A DNA stretch of 64,000 nt from Aureimonas sp. SA4125 (GCF_019973775.1 NZ_AP025032.1:3596001-3660000); one strand, 5' to 3'; shown: positions 37,185 through 47,865, numbered from the stretch's first letter. Translations and numbers: made by a program. Notes: generated by a model from the sequence alone, not told the origin.

Positions 37185-39356
37185 TCAGAAGACGCCGAGG
37201 AGACCGGCCGGTTGCGAGAAGAGACCGAGATAGGGCGAGCCTGCAGTCAGGTCGGCGTTGTTGAGGTCGTACAGGGCGGCGAAGCGCGCGATGAACTTGT
37301 CGAGCTTCTTGGGATCCTGCAGATCCTTCACGTCGAGCTTCTTCTCGATGATCGCCACCTGCTTGTCGACGTCGAGCGATGAGAGCTCGCTCGGAAGGCC
37401 GAGCGCGGTCTTCACGACTTCGAGGATGGCGGAATCGGCTAGAAGCTTCAGCGGCGTCGTCAGCGTCGGCGCCTGACGCAGGAAATACAACGCCAGCCGG
37501 GCGCCCTCGCTCGTCTCCCCCGCCTTCTGCTCCATGGTCGTGAGAAGGTACTTGTTCTCCGTCGACAGGCGAAGCGCCGGCTGCTGGATGCTGTCGCTGC
37601 CGCGCGTGACCAGACCATCGGTGTCGAAGTTGAAGGACTGGGCGAAGTCGACGTAGCGGCTGTCGTTGAACGCGTTGGCGTAGCTCTTGGGATCGCCGAG
37701 ATCGCTTGTCAGGAGCTTGCGCAACTGGTCGGCGCTCAGCTTTTCCTTCTCCAGGCCGAACGCCTTCAGGGAAAAGTCGATGATGGTGTCGCTTGCCAGT
37801 ACATCGTCGAGCTTGTGCGCATCGCCGATCGCCGTGATGTATTTCTTCGTTTCCTCGGTGATGAGCGACTTCCTCGCATCCGTCAGATCGGCACCGAAGC
37901 TTGCCTTGTAGGCCGTTCCCACCCTCGTGATGCGGTCATCGGACTGCACCTGCCGCTGCGTCGCGGCCTTGCCGTCCGCGCCAAAGTTGAAGGCCGCCGC
38001 CAAGGTTTCGTAACGCTTGTCGCCAAGCTTGTTGACGTAGCTCTCGGGGTCCGAGACGTCGCTTTGCAAAACCCGCCTGATCTTCGTCAGGCTGGCCGTT
38101 GCCGGATCGATGTCGAAAGCCTTGAGGACATAGTCGAGGGCGTCGCGGCCGAAGACGGCACTCTTGGCCAGGAGGTCACCGACCGACATGATGTTGACGG
38201 CAAGGAAGGTGAAGGTCTCGGTCTTGGACGCGTCCTTGGCGAGCGCGGCCGTCTGGTAGCTGTCGTGATATTTCGCGGTCACGGCTTCGCCCGAGGGCTG
38301 AGCAAGCGCATTGCCGCCCGAGGGCACGGTGCCCTGGGGAGTAAAGGTGAAGGCGGCGTTCAGCGCGACGAGCTTCTCCTTGTAGTCCACCTGGGCCGGC
38401 GTGGCCGTTGAAGCCTTGGCGAGGACGCTGTTGGGATCCGCCGGGTCGCTTGTCAGGATACTCGCGATATAGGCGGCGGAAGTCGTCGAATCCAGCCGGA
38501 AAGCGGTGACGAGATAGCTCGCTATGCGGGGATCGCCCGTCAGGTCGCCAACGGCGGTTGCCGTCGCCGCCTTGGCAAGAAAGTACTTTGTTTCCCTTGC
38601 CGCCGACTGCGAACTTGCCAGGTTGTCGCGCGCGACGTTGAAGTCGTAGACGAGGCGCTCGGCCTTTTCCGCTGTCATGGCGGGGGCGCCGGCCGTGACG
38701 GAACCGTCGCTGGCAAAGTTCATCTTGTCGGCGAGAGCGAAGAACTTGTCGTCGCTGCTGCTCGCCGCGTCGTCGCTGGTTGCGCCGGTGAGGACGCCGC
38801 GCACGTAGGATTTGGAGATCAGGGCCGGATCGGCACCGATGGAGAGCATTGCGACTTCGAACAAAGTGGAGTCGTTCAGGAACGCGTCAACCGAGCCGAT
38901 GGTGGCGATCTTGCTTTCGAAATAGTCCGTCTTCAGTGCCAGCGCCGCACCTTGGCGGACACGGTGCTCCGAATAGGCCTCGACCATGGCCTCCTTTTGA
39001 CCAGTGCTCTGCACGGTCGCGACGGCAGCCGTCTTGTTGAAGTTGAAGGCCTCGGCGAAAAGACGGTAGCGCGAGTCCGACAGGGCGTTGGCGAAGGACG
39101 TGGAATCGGAAAGGTCGCTCTCGACCACCTTGCGGATGAAGGCCTTCGACCCCGCCTGGTCTTCCAGTCCGTAGGCCTTGAGCGCGTAGTTGTAGAGGCG
39201 AGTGTCGCTCATGAACTCGTCGACAGTTTTTACCTGGCCGATCTTCTCGTCGTAATACTTCGTATCGTTGGCCACCTGGGTGTCGGCCTGGACGCGCTGC
39301 AGCGATTTCGTCAGGTCGCTCGCGTAGAGCCGATAATTCAGGAGCGTCGAAAGCAT
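37185..39356 (-). CDS. Six-repeat DUF1217 protein of the flagellar region
   Basis: A 723-residue protein built from about six modules of roughly 100-125 residues. The best ones read like VDEFMSDTRLYNYALKAYGL then FIRKVVESDLSDSTSFANAL, SDSRYRLFAEAFNF, as in DUF1217. The first and fifth are closest to each other, the second, third and sixth are diverged. There is no signal peptide and no membrane helix. DUF1217 proteins occur near flagellar genes in Rhizobiales; the role is unknown. The ATG at 39356 begins MLSTLLNYRLYASDLTKSLQ, typical for the family. It is the last gene of the flhA cluster. Confidence 0.8.
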   Translation of the reverse strand: MLSTLLNYRLYASDLTKSLQRVQADTQVANDTKYYDEKIGQVKTVDEFMSDTRLYNYALKAYGLEDQAGSKAFIRKVVESDLSDSTSFANALSDSRYRLFAEAFNFNKTAAVATVQSTGQKEAMVEAYSEHRVRQGAALALKTDYFESKIATIGSVDAFLNDSTLFEVAMLSIGADPALISKSYVRGVLTGATSDDAASSSDDKFFALADKMNFASDGSVTAGAPAMTAEKAERLVYDFNVARDNLASSQSAARETKYFLAKAATATAVGDLTGDPRIASYLVTAFRLDSTTSAAYIASILTSDPADPNSVLAKASTATPAQVDYKEKLVALNAAFTFTPQGTVPSGGNALAQPSGEAVTAKYHDSYQTAALAKDASKTETFTFLAVNIMSVGDLLAKSAVFGRDALDYVLKAFDIDPATASLTKIRRVLQSDVSDPESYVNKLGDKRYETLAAAFNFGADGKAATQRQVQSDDRITRVGTAYKASFGADLTDARKSLITEETKKYITAIGDAHKLDDVLASDTIIDFSLKAFGLEKEKLSADQLRKLLTSDLGDPKSYANAFNDSRYVDFAQSFNFDTDGLVTRGSDSIQQPALRLSTENKYLLTTMEQKAGETSEGARLALYFLRQAPTLTTPLKLLADSAILEVVKTALGLPSELSSLDVDKQVAIIEKKLDVKDLQDPKKLDKFIARFAALYDLNNADLTAGSPYLGLFSQPAGLLGVF

Positions 39357-39466
39357 TGCTCGGGCCTGTCTCTGCTGGCGGGTGGGCACATCCGCGGATG
39401 TCCCCGCAATTGCTTTCGTTTTACCGAAATAGGGTTACGCAGTCCTGAACGGGGGCATGGCGGAAG

Positions 39467-39958
39467 CTATTTCGCCGCGGCTGGGGGCAGTTTCTTCAGG
39501 CCTTCGCCGCCGACCTCGTTCTTCGGCAGGAAGTCGAACTGCTGGATCAGCACCTCGTCGACGATCTTCTGCTTGTAGCGCGCATTGACCGCGTCCCGCA
39601 CGGAGGCCGTCAAGGCAGCCAGATCGAACTGCTCGGCCTTCTCGAAGTCGAACTGCGAGGTCGAATAGACGGCGCGAAAGGCCTCGTCCATGATGAAGGG
39701 ATCGGGCGGGACCGCGAGCTTGGCCGCGGCTTCCCCGTCTATCGTGTAGACGAAGGCGGCCAGGACATAGCCGCGGATCGCATTCTTGGCGATGATCGGG
39801 ACGGTGATGGTCTCGGTCTTGCGATAGTCGAGCCCGGCAAAATAGGTGGGCTCGGCCTTGGGCTCCGGTCCGGCCGGCGCGCTCATCGACGCGGCCACGT
39901 AGCTCGACCCGAGCGTGGCGATGACGACCCAGACCCCGATGGCGATGATCTTGATCAT
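39467..39958 (-). CDS. FliL-like flagellar membrane protein
   Basis: A 163-residue protein with a short cytoplasmic N-terminus, one membrane helix (IIAIGVWVVIATLGSSYVAA) and a periplasmic domain with DLAALTASVRDAVNARYKQK and VLIQQFDFLPKNEV. The layout fits FliL, which sits at the base of the motor next to the stator, but sequence similarity by eye is weak, so the name is tentative. The start overlaps the upstream gene by 4 bases. Confidence 0.6.
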   Translation of the reverse strand: MIKIIAIGVWVVIATLGSSYVAASMSAPAGPEPKAEPTYFAGLDYRKTETITVPIIAKNAIRGYVLAAFVYTIDGEAAAKLAVPPDPFIMDEAFRAVYSTSQFDFEKAEQFDLAALTASVRDAVNARYKQKIVDEVLIQQFDFLPKNEVGGEGLKKLPPAAAK

Positions 39959-40308
39959 CTTTCGCGCTTCACGCCGGTGACCGCCGAACCGTAGGTGCCA
40001 TCGGACTCCGCGTCCGAAATGGCCCTGGCGATCAGCCGGGTGATCTCGCCAGCGGCCTCCATGTGAAGCCACAGGACGTGCCGGTTATCGTCGAGGCGCT
40101 CTCTCAGACCGTTGAGGCGAACCTTCAGATTGGGCGTGACGGCGGCCGGGTCGAGCCCGCGCGAGATGCGCGAGAGCTCCAGCAGGCACTGGTTCTTGCG
40201 GTTGCTGGTTTCGGTGACGTTGAAGGTACGACCTTCGCGCAGGGCGAGCGTTTCGCCCGCGAGGACGGATTCGAGACGATTGATGGCCTGGGTGAGAACC
40301 GCTTCCAC
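39955..40308 (-). CDS. Possible FlgN-like flagellar chaperone
   Basis: A 117-residue, mainly helical protein (MEAVLTQAINRLESVLAGET... NRKNQCLLELSRISRGLD) without membrane segments. The size, helical pattern and place between flgJ and a FliL-like gene suggest a FlgN-like chaperone for hook-filament junction proteins. No clear motif proves this. It is translationally coupled to the downstream gene by ATGA overlap. Confidence 0.5.
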   Translation of the reverse strand: MEAVLTQAINRLESVLAGETLALREGRTFNVTETSNRKNQCLLELSRISRGLDPAAVTPNLKVRLNGLRERLDDNRHVLWLHMEAAGEITRLIARAISDAESDGTYGSAVTGVKRER

Positions 40309-40353
40309 GATGATCTTCCTATCTTGCCCGGGTCACCGGGGCTGTTGCCTGCG

Positions 40354-40845
40354 TCATTTCAAGCCGAGGCCCTTGAGGGCCGCGGCGCCAGTCGCCATCG
40401 TCCCGGCACGGGCCAGCTTTTCCTGTCCGTCCGTGACGTCCTTGGCCTTGGTGCCGTGCTTGTCGATCATGTCGGCGATGCCGATGCCGCCGTCCTTGGC
40501 CATTTCGTCGCCGATGCGCTCGGCCAACATGGACTTCCAGATCTTGCCGGCCGTACCGGTGCCGAAATATTCGCTTTCTTCCTGCGGCAGCATGCTTTCA
40601 ACGAAGCTGCGCAGGACGAAGCTTTCGAATTGCTGCGAAGGTGGCATGACGCCGCTGCGCGACCCGCGATAGACTTTCGAGATTGACGGCTCGTGCGGGG
40701 CCGCCGCGGCGCCGGTCGTCGCGGCGGAAGCGACGGCATCGTCGAAACGCTTGGTTGCTTCAGTGGCGACGGCCCGCGCCGCGGGCTTGGGGGCCTCGGT
40801 GGGGGGTGTCGGTCTGATCGCAGACAGCGGTGTCAAGTTTGTCAT
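40354..40845 (-). CDS. flgJ: Rod-binding protein FlgJ (N-terminal domain only)
   Basis: A 163-residue protein. After an Ala/Pro-rich N-terminus, the rod-binding domain runs from about residue 70: FESFVLRSFVESMLPQEESE, then YFGTGTAGKIWKSMLAERIG. There is no muramidase domain, as usual in Alphaproteobacteria. It helps rod assembly in the periplasm. ATG at 40845 is chosen; the frame upstream has no similarity. Confidence 0.85.
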   Translation of the reverse strand: MTNLTPLSAIRPTPPTEAPKPAARAVATEATKRFDDAVASAATTGAAAAPHEPSISKVYRGSRSGVMPPSQQFESFVLRSFVESMLPQEESEYFGTGTAGKIWKSMLAERIGDEMAKDGGIGIADMIDKHGTKAKDVTDGQEKLARAGTMATGAAALKGLGLK

Positions 40846-40923
40846 TCTGCATGATGTCCCTGGCCTCCCGCGCGCCCGTTGCGGCGTCGCGGTGGTCCAC
40901 ACTCTGCTTCTAGCGAGCCCAAC

Positions 40924-41331
40924 TTATTCGAAGCTTGCGTTGGCGGCGGTGAGGTAATCCTGCAGCGCCAGATCGAGGTTGGCCCGCTCGCTGACTTGGT
41001 CGGCAAGACCGCGCGCATCGTCGCAGGCACGCTGCAGCCGCTTCTCGACGCCCTGTGCCTCGCGCAGGCTCAGTTCCGCCTCCACCTGGACGCGGCGGTT
41101 GGAAGCGATCTTGACCTCGTTGCGGCGCAGGGTCGTTGCTTTCGCCTCGAGGAAAAGGCCCTGAAGCAGCGACTGGTCGCCAAGGCTCTGGAGGATTTCG
41201 ACGCTGTGCGCCGCAAGCGCGATCTCCTCGCGCTTCATCTCGGCCAGTCGCCACTCCTCCACCTGCCGCTTCCGCGTCTGGACCGATCGCAGCCGTTCGA
41301 GCCTTCCGGCACGGGCTTCCTCGCCGCTCAT
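40924..41331 (-). CDS. FliJ-like flagellar export chaperone
   Basis: A 135-residue, almost wholly helical protein rich in charged residues with coiled-coil spacing (LERLRSVQTRKRQVEEWRLA and later EVKIASNRRVQVEAELSLRE). Size and composition match FliJ, part of the flagellar export ATPase complex, though sequence identity is not evident. The ATG at 41331 overlaps the fliR stop (ATGA). A further in-frame ATG at 41346 is possible. Confidence 0.6.
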   Translation of the reverse strand: MSGEEARAGRLERLRSVQTRKRQVEEWRLAEMKREEIALAAHSVEILQSLGDQSLLQGLFLEAKATTLRRNEVKIASNRRVQVEAELSLREAQGVEKRLQRACDDARGLADQVSERANLDLALQDYLTAANASFE

Positions 41332-42083
41332 CCGTTCAGGATCCATTGCTGGAAGCCAACGAGGAAGATGGTGAGGTAATCGCCGATCGAATAGGCGAGC
41401 AGGACGAGCCCGCCGGCGATGACGAAGGGCAGCGAGATGAAGTAGATTGGAATCTGCGGCGTCATCTTGTTGGCAAGACCGATGGCGAAGTTGACGATGA
41501 CGCCGTAGATCACGAAGGGGCTGGCGATCCTCAGGCAGAGCATGAATGTCTCGTCGAGATTATCGGTCAGGGCGACGAGCCCCGCGCGCGCGGTAAAGCC
41601 GAGCGACACCGGCATGGCCGTGTAGGACGCAACCAGCGCCTTCAGGATTTCGACATGCAGGTTGAGCGAGAAGATCAGCACCGTCGCCGTCATGGTGATC
41701 AGCGAAACCAGCGCAGGCGCAGGCTCCGCTTCGTCGAGCGCCACGCCGATCGCCGCGCCCATGCCAACGGCGTTTGCGACAAAGTTGGCGGAGAACTGCA
41801 GCGCGATCATGAAGACGCGGCCGAGAAGGCCGATCAGCATGCCGTTCAGGATTTCGGTGACGATGATCTCGAGCCGGACATCGTCGCCCGCCTCCCGCAT
41901 CAGCGGCAGGAGCCCGGGAAGGATTCCGGGCGAGACCGCCAGGGCAATGGAGAAGGCGACGAACAGGCGGATCTGCGCGGGGATGCGGACATTGGAATAG
42001 CCCGGCAGCAGCATCAGGCAGCTGCCGATCCGGCAGAAGATCACAAACAGCGAAAGGATCGTCGCCGTCATCTCCTCGTTCAT
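41328..42083 (-). CDS. fliR: Flagellar export gate protein FliR
   Basis: A 251-residue protein with about six membrane helices, starting with the conserved region [20 protein letters not shown] and ending [16 protein letters not shown]. The motif [15 protein letters not shown] is typical of FliR. It forms the export gate with FliP, FliQ, FlhA and FlhB. It overlaps flhA by 4 bases. Confidence 0.92.
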   Translation of the reverse strand: MNEEMTATILSLFVIFCRIGSCLMLLPGYSNVRIPAQIRLFVAFSIALAVSPGILPGLLPLMREAGDDVRLEIIVTEILNGMLIGLLGRVFMIALQFSANFVANAVGMGAAIGVALDEAEPAPALVSLITMTATVLIFSLNLHVEILKALVASYTAMPVSLGFTARAGLVALTDNLDETFMLCLRIASPFVIYGVIVNFAIGLANKMTPQIPIYFISLPFVIAGGLVLLAYSIGDYLTIFLVGFQQWILNG

Positions 42084-44173
42084 GCGATCGATCCGAGCGC
42101 CTTGATGTCGATGCCGCGCGCGATCTCGAGATGCGACAGGACCGGAAGGTTGACGAAGATGCGCTCGATCATCATGCGCACATAGGGTCGTGCGTCCGGA
42201 GCCGCGACGAGGACGAAGTTCTCGCCCTGGTCGGTCTTTTCGCGAATGACCTTCGTCGCCTCGGCGGCGAACTGTTCGACGAGGCGCGGATCGATGTCGA
42301 ACTCGATCACGTCGCCCTTGGCGTCACGCTTCAATGCCTGGTGGAAGACGAGGTCCCAGCGATTGCCGAGGCGAAGGACGGCGAGTTGGCCCTTGTGCAG
42401 GAGGTCGCCGCAGATCTGTTGCGCCATTCGTGTGCGCACATGCTCGACGATCTTCTCCGAGCGCCGGACATGCGGCGCGATCTCGGCCACCGCCTCGAGA
42501 ATGAGGGTCAGGTTACGGATGGAGACGCGCTCGGCAAGGAGCAGTTTCAACACCGCCTGCAGGCCGCTGAACGACATGTGCGCCGGGACGATTTCGTCGA
42601 TCAGCCGCTTGTACTCAGGCTCCAGCCGGTCGATCAGCGTGCGCGTATCCTTGTAGGAGAGGAGATGCGCCAGATTGTTGCGGATGACCTCGGACAGATG
42701 CGTGAGAACGATCGACAGCGTGTCCACCGGCTCGAATCCGGCCCGGCGGGCCGCCGAGGCGAAGGTGTCGGAAATCCAGGCGGCCTTCAGGCCGAAGGCC
42801 GGCTCGCGCGTCAGGTCGTGCGGGATGTCGGGCACCGGCGAATCGCCGAGGACGATCAGGAGGTCGCCGAGCCTCAGCGCCTGGGTGGCGACGGTCGTGC
42901 CGTGCACCTTGATCTCGTAGGACTTGGAATCGACCGACAGGTCATCGCTGAGCTTGATCTCCGGCACCACGAAGCCGAAGCGCGAGGCGAAGCGGCGGCG
43001 CATCTTCTGCACGCGGTTGGCCAGTTCGTCGCGCGAGAAGGCGAGGTGCGCGGCCATCTGCTTGCCGAGCACCAGCTCGACCTCCACGATGCGCAGCGAT
43101 TCCTTCACCGACTGGCGCTCGACCTCGACCGCCTGCTCCTCGGCCTGCTGTTTCTCGACCGCGACGAGGCGCTCGGCAGCAGCGCGGTTGCGCGGGACGG
43201 TGTAGGCGACGAGACCGAGGATGACGGAGACGACGAAGAACGGAAGGAACGGCAGGCCCGGCAGAATAGCCAGAACGCCCATCATCGCCGAGGCGACCAT
43301 CATGGCGCGCGGATAGTAGCCGAGCTGGGTGATGATCCCCATTTCCACGGCGCCGCGCGTGCCGCCCTTGGAGACGAGAAGACCGGCGGCCAGCGAAACG
43401 ATGAGCGCGGGGATCTGCGTGACGAGACCGTCGCCGACCGACAGCTTGGTGTAGATGTCGGCCGCCTCGCCGGCATCCATGCCGTGGCGGGTGATGCCGA
43501 TGATGATGCCGCCGAAGATGTTGACCGCGGTGATGATGAGGCCGGCGATCGCGTCGCCGCGCACGAATTTCGAGGCACCGTCCATCGACCCGAAGAAGGA
43601 GCTTTCTTCCTCGAGCTCGCGGCGGCGGATCTGGGCCTGGCGCTCGTCGATGAGGCCGGCGGAGAGATCGGCGTCGATCGCCATCTGCTTGCCGGGGATC
43701 GCGTCGAGGGTGAAGCGCGCGCCGACTTCGGCGATACGCGTCGCACCCTTGGTGATGACGAGAAAGTTGACCGTGAGGAGGATGGCGAAGACGACGAGGC
43801 CGATGACGAAGTCGCCGCCCATGACGAACTGCGAGAAGCCGCCGATGACGTAGCCGGCGGCGTTGTGGCCCTGGTCGCCTTCGGAGAGGATGACGCGGGT
43901 CGTGGCGACGTTCAGCGACAGGCGCAGCATCGTCACGAGCAGCAGCAGCGTCGGGAAGGAGGAGAAGTCGAGCGGCTTCTCGATCCACAGCGCGACCATC
44001 AGGATCAGGATCGACAGCGCGATCGAGATGACGAGGCCCATGTCGATCAGGAAGGCGGGGATCGGAACAAAGAGCACCGCCATGATGAAGACGATGGCCA
44101 GCGCGAAACCGATATCGCGGCGGCTCTTGGCCTTGATCGGCGGGCTGAGCCTCAGTGGTTCGGCTAGCGACAT
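42080..44173 (-). CDS. flhA: Flagellar export gate protein FlhA
   Basis: A 697-residue protein: an N-terminal half of about eight membrane helices (including [20 protein letters not shown] and the FHIPEP-like region [20 protein letters not shown]) and a cytoplasmic C-terminal half from about residue 330 that receives export substrates. GGGGGAA precedes the ATG. In related genomes fliQ lies directly upstream of flhA; here a pilus cluster and a terminator lie between. Confidence 0.95.
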   Translation of the reverse strand: MSLAEPLRLSPPIKAKSRRDIGFALAIVFIMAVLFVPIPAFLIDMGLVISIALSILILMVALWIEKPLDFSSFPTLLLLVTMLRLSLNVATTRVILSEGDQGHNAAGYVIGGFSQFVMGGDFVIGLVVFAILLTVNFLVITKGATRIAEVGARFTLDAIPGKQMAIDADLSAGLIDERQAQIRRRELEEESSFFGSMDGASKFVRGDAIAGLIITAVNIFGGIIIGITRHGMDAGEAADIYTKLSVGDGLVTQIPALIVSLAAGLLVSKGGTRGAVEMGIITQLGYYPRAMMVASAMMGVLAILPGLPFLPFFVVSVILGLVAYTVPRNRAAAERLVAVEKQQAEEQAVEVERQSVKESLRIVEVELVLGKQMAAHLAFSRDELANRVQKMRRRFASRFGFVVPEIKLSDDLSVDSKSYEIKVHGTTVATQALRLGDLLIVLGDSPVPDIPHDLTREPAFGLKAAWISDTFASAARRAGFEPVDTLSIVLTHLSEVIRNNLAHLLSYKDTRTLIDRLEPEYKRLIDEIVPAHMSFSGLQAVLKLLLAERVSIRNLTLILEAVAEIAPHVRRSEKIVEHVRTRMAQQICGDLLHKGQLAVLRLGNRWDLVFHQALKRDAKGDVIEFDIDPRLVEQFAAEATKVIREKTDQGENFVLVAAPDARPYVRMMIERIFVNLPVLSHLEIARGIDIKALGSIA

Positions 44174-44375
44174 CGAGCGTTCCCCCGGGCGTCATGCCCT
44201 GTGACCTGCCGGAAGCGCGGTCGTTTGGACCGTGCCGGCACTCGCCATTCCCGGGCCGAGCGTGGCCGGGATGGCAATGGGGCGCATGGCACCACCATCA
44301 CGGACCGTTCTGCGGCCTCGAGCTTGAGCCGGGCTGGAAAGGTTTCGTCAATCTTTGGAAAAAAGCCGCCGTCGG

Positions 44376-45332
44376 TCAGACGCCGGGCGCGGCGCCATAG
44401 GTGATGGTGACGGCAACCGTGTCGGAATAGGAGCCGGGCCTCACCGCCTGGCGCGGCACGCGACCGTACACGGGCAGCGTCTGTCTCGTTCCCGCGCCGG
44501 TTCCCGGCAGCTGCGTTTCGAGCGAGCTTCCCCAGGGCTGGCTGCGCGCGGCATCGAGATAGAGCCCGTATGTCGCCACATCGCTGCCCGATCGGAGGAT
44601 CCGCTGCTCGGGATCGTTACCGCCGCCAAGGCCCGGCCCGAGCGTTACGAAATAGCCGGCATCGGGCGTGCAGGTGACGTCGATGGCGCCTTCGGCGTCG
44701 ATATCGCGGTCGATGATGCCGTGCTGGCCGAAGTCGATGTCGGTGGTCTCGACCATGCAGTTGGCCGACACCGTCGCCGCCACGGCGAAAGCTGTCTGGC
44801 CGGATCCGGCGCCGCCGGGCGCGGCGCAGTCGAGAGCGCCTTCGGCAAAACCGAAGGAGGCATCTGTGCCCGCGAAGGAACTGGCATAGCTGCCGACTGC
44901 CGCCGTCGACTGGCTGCCGAACACCCGTGCGTAGACGTCGATCGACGTCGACGCCGTCTCCCCGGACACGGGCACCACGACACGGCGCGGCGGGCCGATA
45001 CCGCGGGCATCGTCGCCGCCCCACGGCACGCTCCGGTTTGCGTCCTGGTAGAGCTGGAAACCGAGGGTCCGGTTGCCCGACACCATTTTTCGCTGCCCGC
45101 CCTCGGATCCGCCGCTACCCGCGCCGAAATGGATGCAGACGACGACCTCGGACGCTCCCGCGGAAACCTGGTCGCAGTCGACATGAACGCTCGCAGCAGA
45201 ATCGACCGGAGCGGCGTAGAGGCTGTCGACCGAGCCGAAGTCGATGTCGCCGATACCGACCGTGCAGGATGCCGCTTGCGCCGTCGCGATTGCCGACAGG
45301 CCAAAAAGGACGAATGCCATGATTCTCAGCAC
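44376..45332 (-). CDS. Spore-coat-U domain protein, two domains (probable tip subunit)
   Basis: A 318-residue secreted protein with a signal peptide (MAFVLFGLSAIATAQA) and two SCPU-type domains. Each starts with a cysteine motif and CTVGIGDIDFGSVD or CMVETTDIDFGQHG, and ends with YGRVP or VFGSQ-like plus SYASSF / SYSDTVAVTITY. GGGAGGGG precedes the GTG at 45332, so I chose that start; ATG at 45320 is close. Two-domain subunits of chaperone-usher pili of the archaic (Csu-like) class are often adhesins at the tip; that is an inference. Confidence 0.8.
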   Translation of the reverse strand: MLRIMAFVLFGLSAIATAQAASCTVGIGDIDFGSVDSLYAAPVDSAASVHVDCDQVSAGASEVVVCIHFGAGSGGSEGGQRKMVSGNRTLGFQLYQDANRSVPWGGDDARGIGPPRRVVVPVSGETASTSIDVYARVFGSQSTAAVGSYASSFAGTDASFGFAEGALDCAAPGGAGSGQTAFAVAATVSANCMVETTDIDFGQHGIIDRDIDAEGAIDVTCTPDAGYFVTLGPGLGGGNDPEQRILRSGSDVATYGLYLDAARSQPWGSSLETQLPGTGAGTRQTLPVYGRVPRQAVRPGSYSDTVAVTITYGAAPGV

Positions 45333-45396
45333 AGATACCCCTCCCCCCGCGGCCTACGCCGCGGGTCATAGGCGATTGTGCTGGCGCGGCGCTGCA

Positions 45397-47865
45397 TCAG
45401 CCGACGTTTCGGCAGACCGCGTCGGGAATGGCGACCTGCGCACCGTCTTCGCTGCGATAGGCGAAGCTGGCAACGCAGTTGCCGCCATCCGGCAGATCGA
45501 TGAGGACATCGTTGGTCGCCGCGAGTCCATCGACATAGGCCTGCCCGTCATAGCCGATGGTGAAGGCCTCGCCATCGGCGCCGAGCCGCCCGGACGCGCC
45601 GAGCGGCAGTGCTTGTCCTTTCTCGTCGCGAAAGCTGACAAGCGCGGCGCTTCCCTTGCCTGCGGCATCGAAAGCGACGACCAGGCCGGATCGATCGGCC
45701 GGGACGACGATCTGGCGCGTGGTGTTCAAGGCGGTGTCCAGCGGAAGATCGGCCGGCTCGATCGAGATGCGATTCTTCTCGTAGGCGCGCAGATGCGGCA
45801 GGACCAGTTTTCCCCGTGCGTTCGTGCGGCCGACCGGGCGGTTCTCCTGCGCGACCGCGACATCGGCGACACCGACATCGACGATGGCGAAGGCATCCTC
45901 GACCGGCCGGGTGAAGAACACGTCACCGCCGGCGGCGATCAAGGCACCGTCCATCTGGGCGGTTGCCCGGAAGCGGTCGCCCGACTGCCCGACGCCGCCG
46001 GCGAAATCGGCAAAGCTGGTGTGATACCTGCCGGTCGCGGAGCGCGACGACGTCTCGCCCTCCGCGTCGCGGAGGGTCCAGCTGTAGTCGCCCGCCGCCC
46101 GCCCGCCGCGCCGCGACAGCGAGGCGCTCGCCACCGGACCGTCGCCGAAATCGTGCACCGACAGCGAACTCGAATAACTCCCTCCAAGCGGCAGGGTCAG
46201 GCCCGCACTGACGCCGAAGGCCCGGGTCTCGAGATCGGCATAGCCCGAGAGATAAAATGCCCCCGTCTTGCGGATGTTGCGGCTGTAGGACAGGCCGACG
46301 ACGCTCTCGGACGGCGCGTCGACCCGTTCGACCTGCGTGAAGCTCAGACTGACTGACGAGGGATCGAAGGCCAGGGGAAGGGACACGGCGACCTGGTGGA
46401 TAGCGGCAGCGGGTCCGCGCGAGACGAGATGAAGGCCGTTGTCGTCGCGCAGCGCCGCGGCGTCGATGATTGAGGCGATGTCCTGGTAGTGGTCGAAACT
46501 GCGCTGAATGCGCCCGGTGATGTTGGCCGCGCCGATCTTTGTATCGCCTGTGACAGTCAGTTGCGCGCCGGTGCCGAACGCGTCGGACCGGCTCGCAGAT
46601 GCCGAGGCCGACACCGTCCCAAAGTTGCCGACGGCAAGAACCGCACCAAGGCCGCCATTGGCGATGTCGGCTCCTCCCTCCGCATGGCCCTCTACCGTCA
46701 ACCAGCGGCTGAATCCATAGCGCACCGACGCCGAGCCCATCGGCCGGGGATCGTAGCTGTTCGACCTCGCGCCAAAGAACTGCCGACCGAAGCCGAGTTC
46801 GGCAGAATAATCGTAGAGTCCGGCCGCCAGCAGTTTCGGCGAGGAGAAGAAGGAGGTCTCGCTGACGCTCTCCTTGCCGGCGGCATCGCGCACGACGACC
46901 CGGGCCGTACCGGCGCCGGTCACGACCGGCAGGTTCGTCAGGGCGAAGGGTCCGGCGGCGACTTCCTTGCTGAAGCGTCGTGTGCCGTTCAGATAGACGT
47001 CGACCGTCGACGGCACGGCGGCACTGCCGGAGATCTCGGGAATCGGAAGGGTGACGAGGTCCGAGCGCAGCGAAAAGTTGCGCTGGATCTGAACGCCGGC
47101 CAGCCGTGTCGGGCGGGTCCAGTCGAGCCCGCCGGTGATGAGGTCGCCGACTCGCAGCGTCCGCATAGATTGCGGGTCGGAATAGGTCCAGTTGGTCTCG
47201 AGCCGCTTCGTCTCGTAGAGACCCTCGGCGTCCGTGCTCGCGACGAAGGTCTGCGCGACGACGCCGTAGGGGGAAAACATCCGACCCTCGAAGCTCCCCG
47301 ACGCCCCGTTGAAGCTTGCGACGTCGCGCAAGCGGGCGCTGGGGGATGCGGCAAACAGGCTATAGTTGAGAAGTGCGCCATAGCTCGATTGCGGCTGAAC
47401 AGCCGGGTCGTCCTTGGCGCCGAGAGCGCTGCGGGCACCCTGGAGATCGATCGGGGCAGCGACCCGCTGGTCGTCGCCAGCCGTGAAGTCGATGCTCTGA
47501 GTGGCCTCTTGATAGCCATAGCCCACGCCCGGAAGGCGATCGACCGCGATCCGACCGTCCGGCAGCCGCGCTGCCTCGGCGGGCAGAATGCCGACACTGC
47601 GCAATTCCTCAGCGTCCGCGATCAGGACGCCACCCGTCTGCTCGAAGGCGGCGACGAGCCCCGTGGGCGCGCCGTTCACCGACACGTCCAGAAACAGCGC
47701 CCGCGTATCTGGAGCCGCAGAACTTGCCGCCGTGACGTCAGCAGTCTGCGCACTCAGCGGCGTCGGCTGAGACATGCAGAAGGTGACGACGAGCGTGAGA
47801 AGCGACCGGTAAAGGCTACTGCTCACCCTCGAAACGAACCGGGATGGAGTGCCTGACCAGGACAT
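45397..47865 (-). CDS. Outer-membrane fimbrial usher
   Basis: An 822-residue usher. A hydrophobic N-terminal stretch (SLLTLVVTFCMSQPTPLSAQ) may be a signal peptide. In order: the N-terminal chaperone-binding domain (FLDVSVNGAPTGLVAAFEQT), the beta-barrel with RRFSKEVAAGPFALTNLPVV and GTARVVVRDAAGKESVSETS, a plug-type region and C-terminal domains (NARGKLVLPHLRAYEKNRIS). It assembles pilus subunits across the outer membrane. The ATG at 47865 overlaps the chaperone stop by 50 bases and has GGAA 8 bases upstream; a GTG at 47826 (11-base overlap) is the alternative. Confidence 0.88.
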   Translation of the reverse strand: MSWSGTPSRFVSRVSSSLYRSLLTLVVTFCMSQPTPLSAQTADVTAASSAAPDTRALFLDVSVNGAPTGLVAAFEQTGGVLIADAEELRSVGILPAEAARLPDGRIAVDRLPGVGYGYQEATQSIDFTAGDDQRVAAPIDLQGARSALGAKDDPAVQPQSSYGALLNYSLFAASPSARLRDVASFNGASGSFEGRMFSPYGVVAQTFVASTDAEGLYETKRLETNWTYSDPQSMRTLRVGDLITGGLDWTRPTRLAGVQIQRNFSLRSDLVTLPIPEISGSAAVPSTVDVYLNGTRRFSKEVAAGPFALTNLPVVTGAGTARVVVRDAAGKESVSETSFFSSPKLLAAGLYDYSAELGFGRQFFGARSNSYDPRPMGSASVRYGFSRWLTVEGHAEGGADIANGGLGAVLAVGNFGTVSASASASRSDAFGTGAQLTVTGDTKIGAANITGRIQRSFDHYQDIASIIDAAALRDDNGLHLVSRGPAAAIHQVAVSLPLAFDPSSVSLSFTQVERVDAPSESVVGLSYSRNIRKTGAFYLSGYADLETRAFGVSAGLTLPLGGSYSSSLSVHDFGDGPVASASLSRRGGRAAGDYSWTLRDAEGETSSRSATGRYHTSFADFAGGVGQSGDRFRATAQMDGALIAAGGDVFFTRPVEDAFAIVDVGVADVAVAQENRPVGRTNARGKLVLPHLRAYEKNRISIEPADLPLDTALNTTRQIVVPADRSGLVVAFDAAGKGSAALVSFRDEKGQALPLGASGRLGADGEAFTIGYDGQAYVDGLAATNDVLIDLPDGGNCVASFAYRSEDGAQVAIPDAVCRNVG

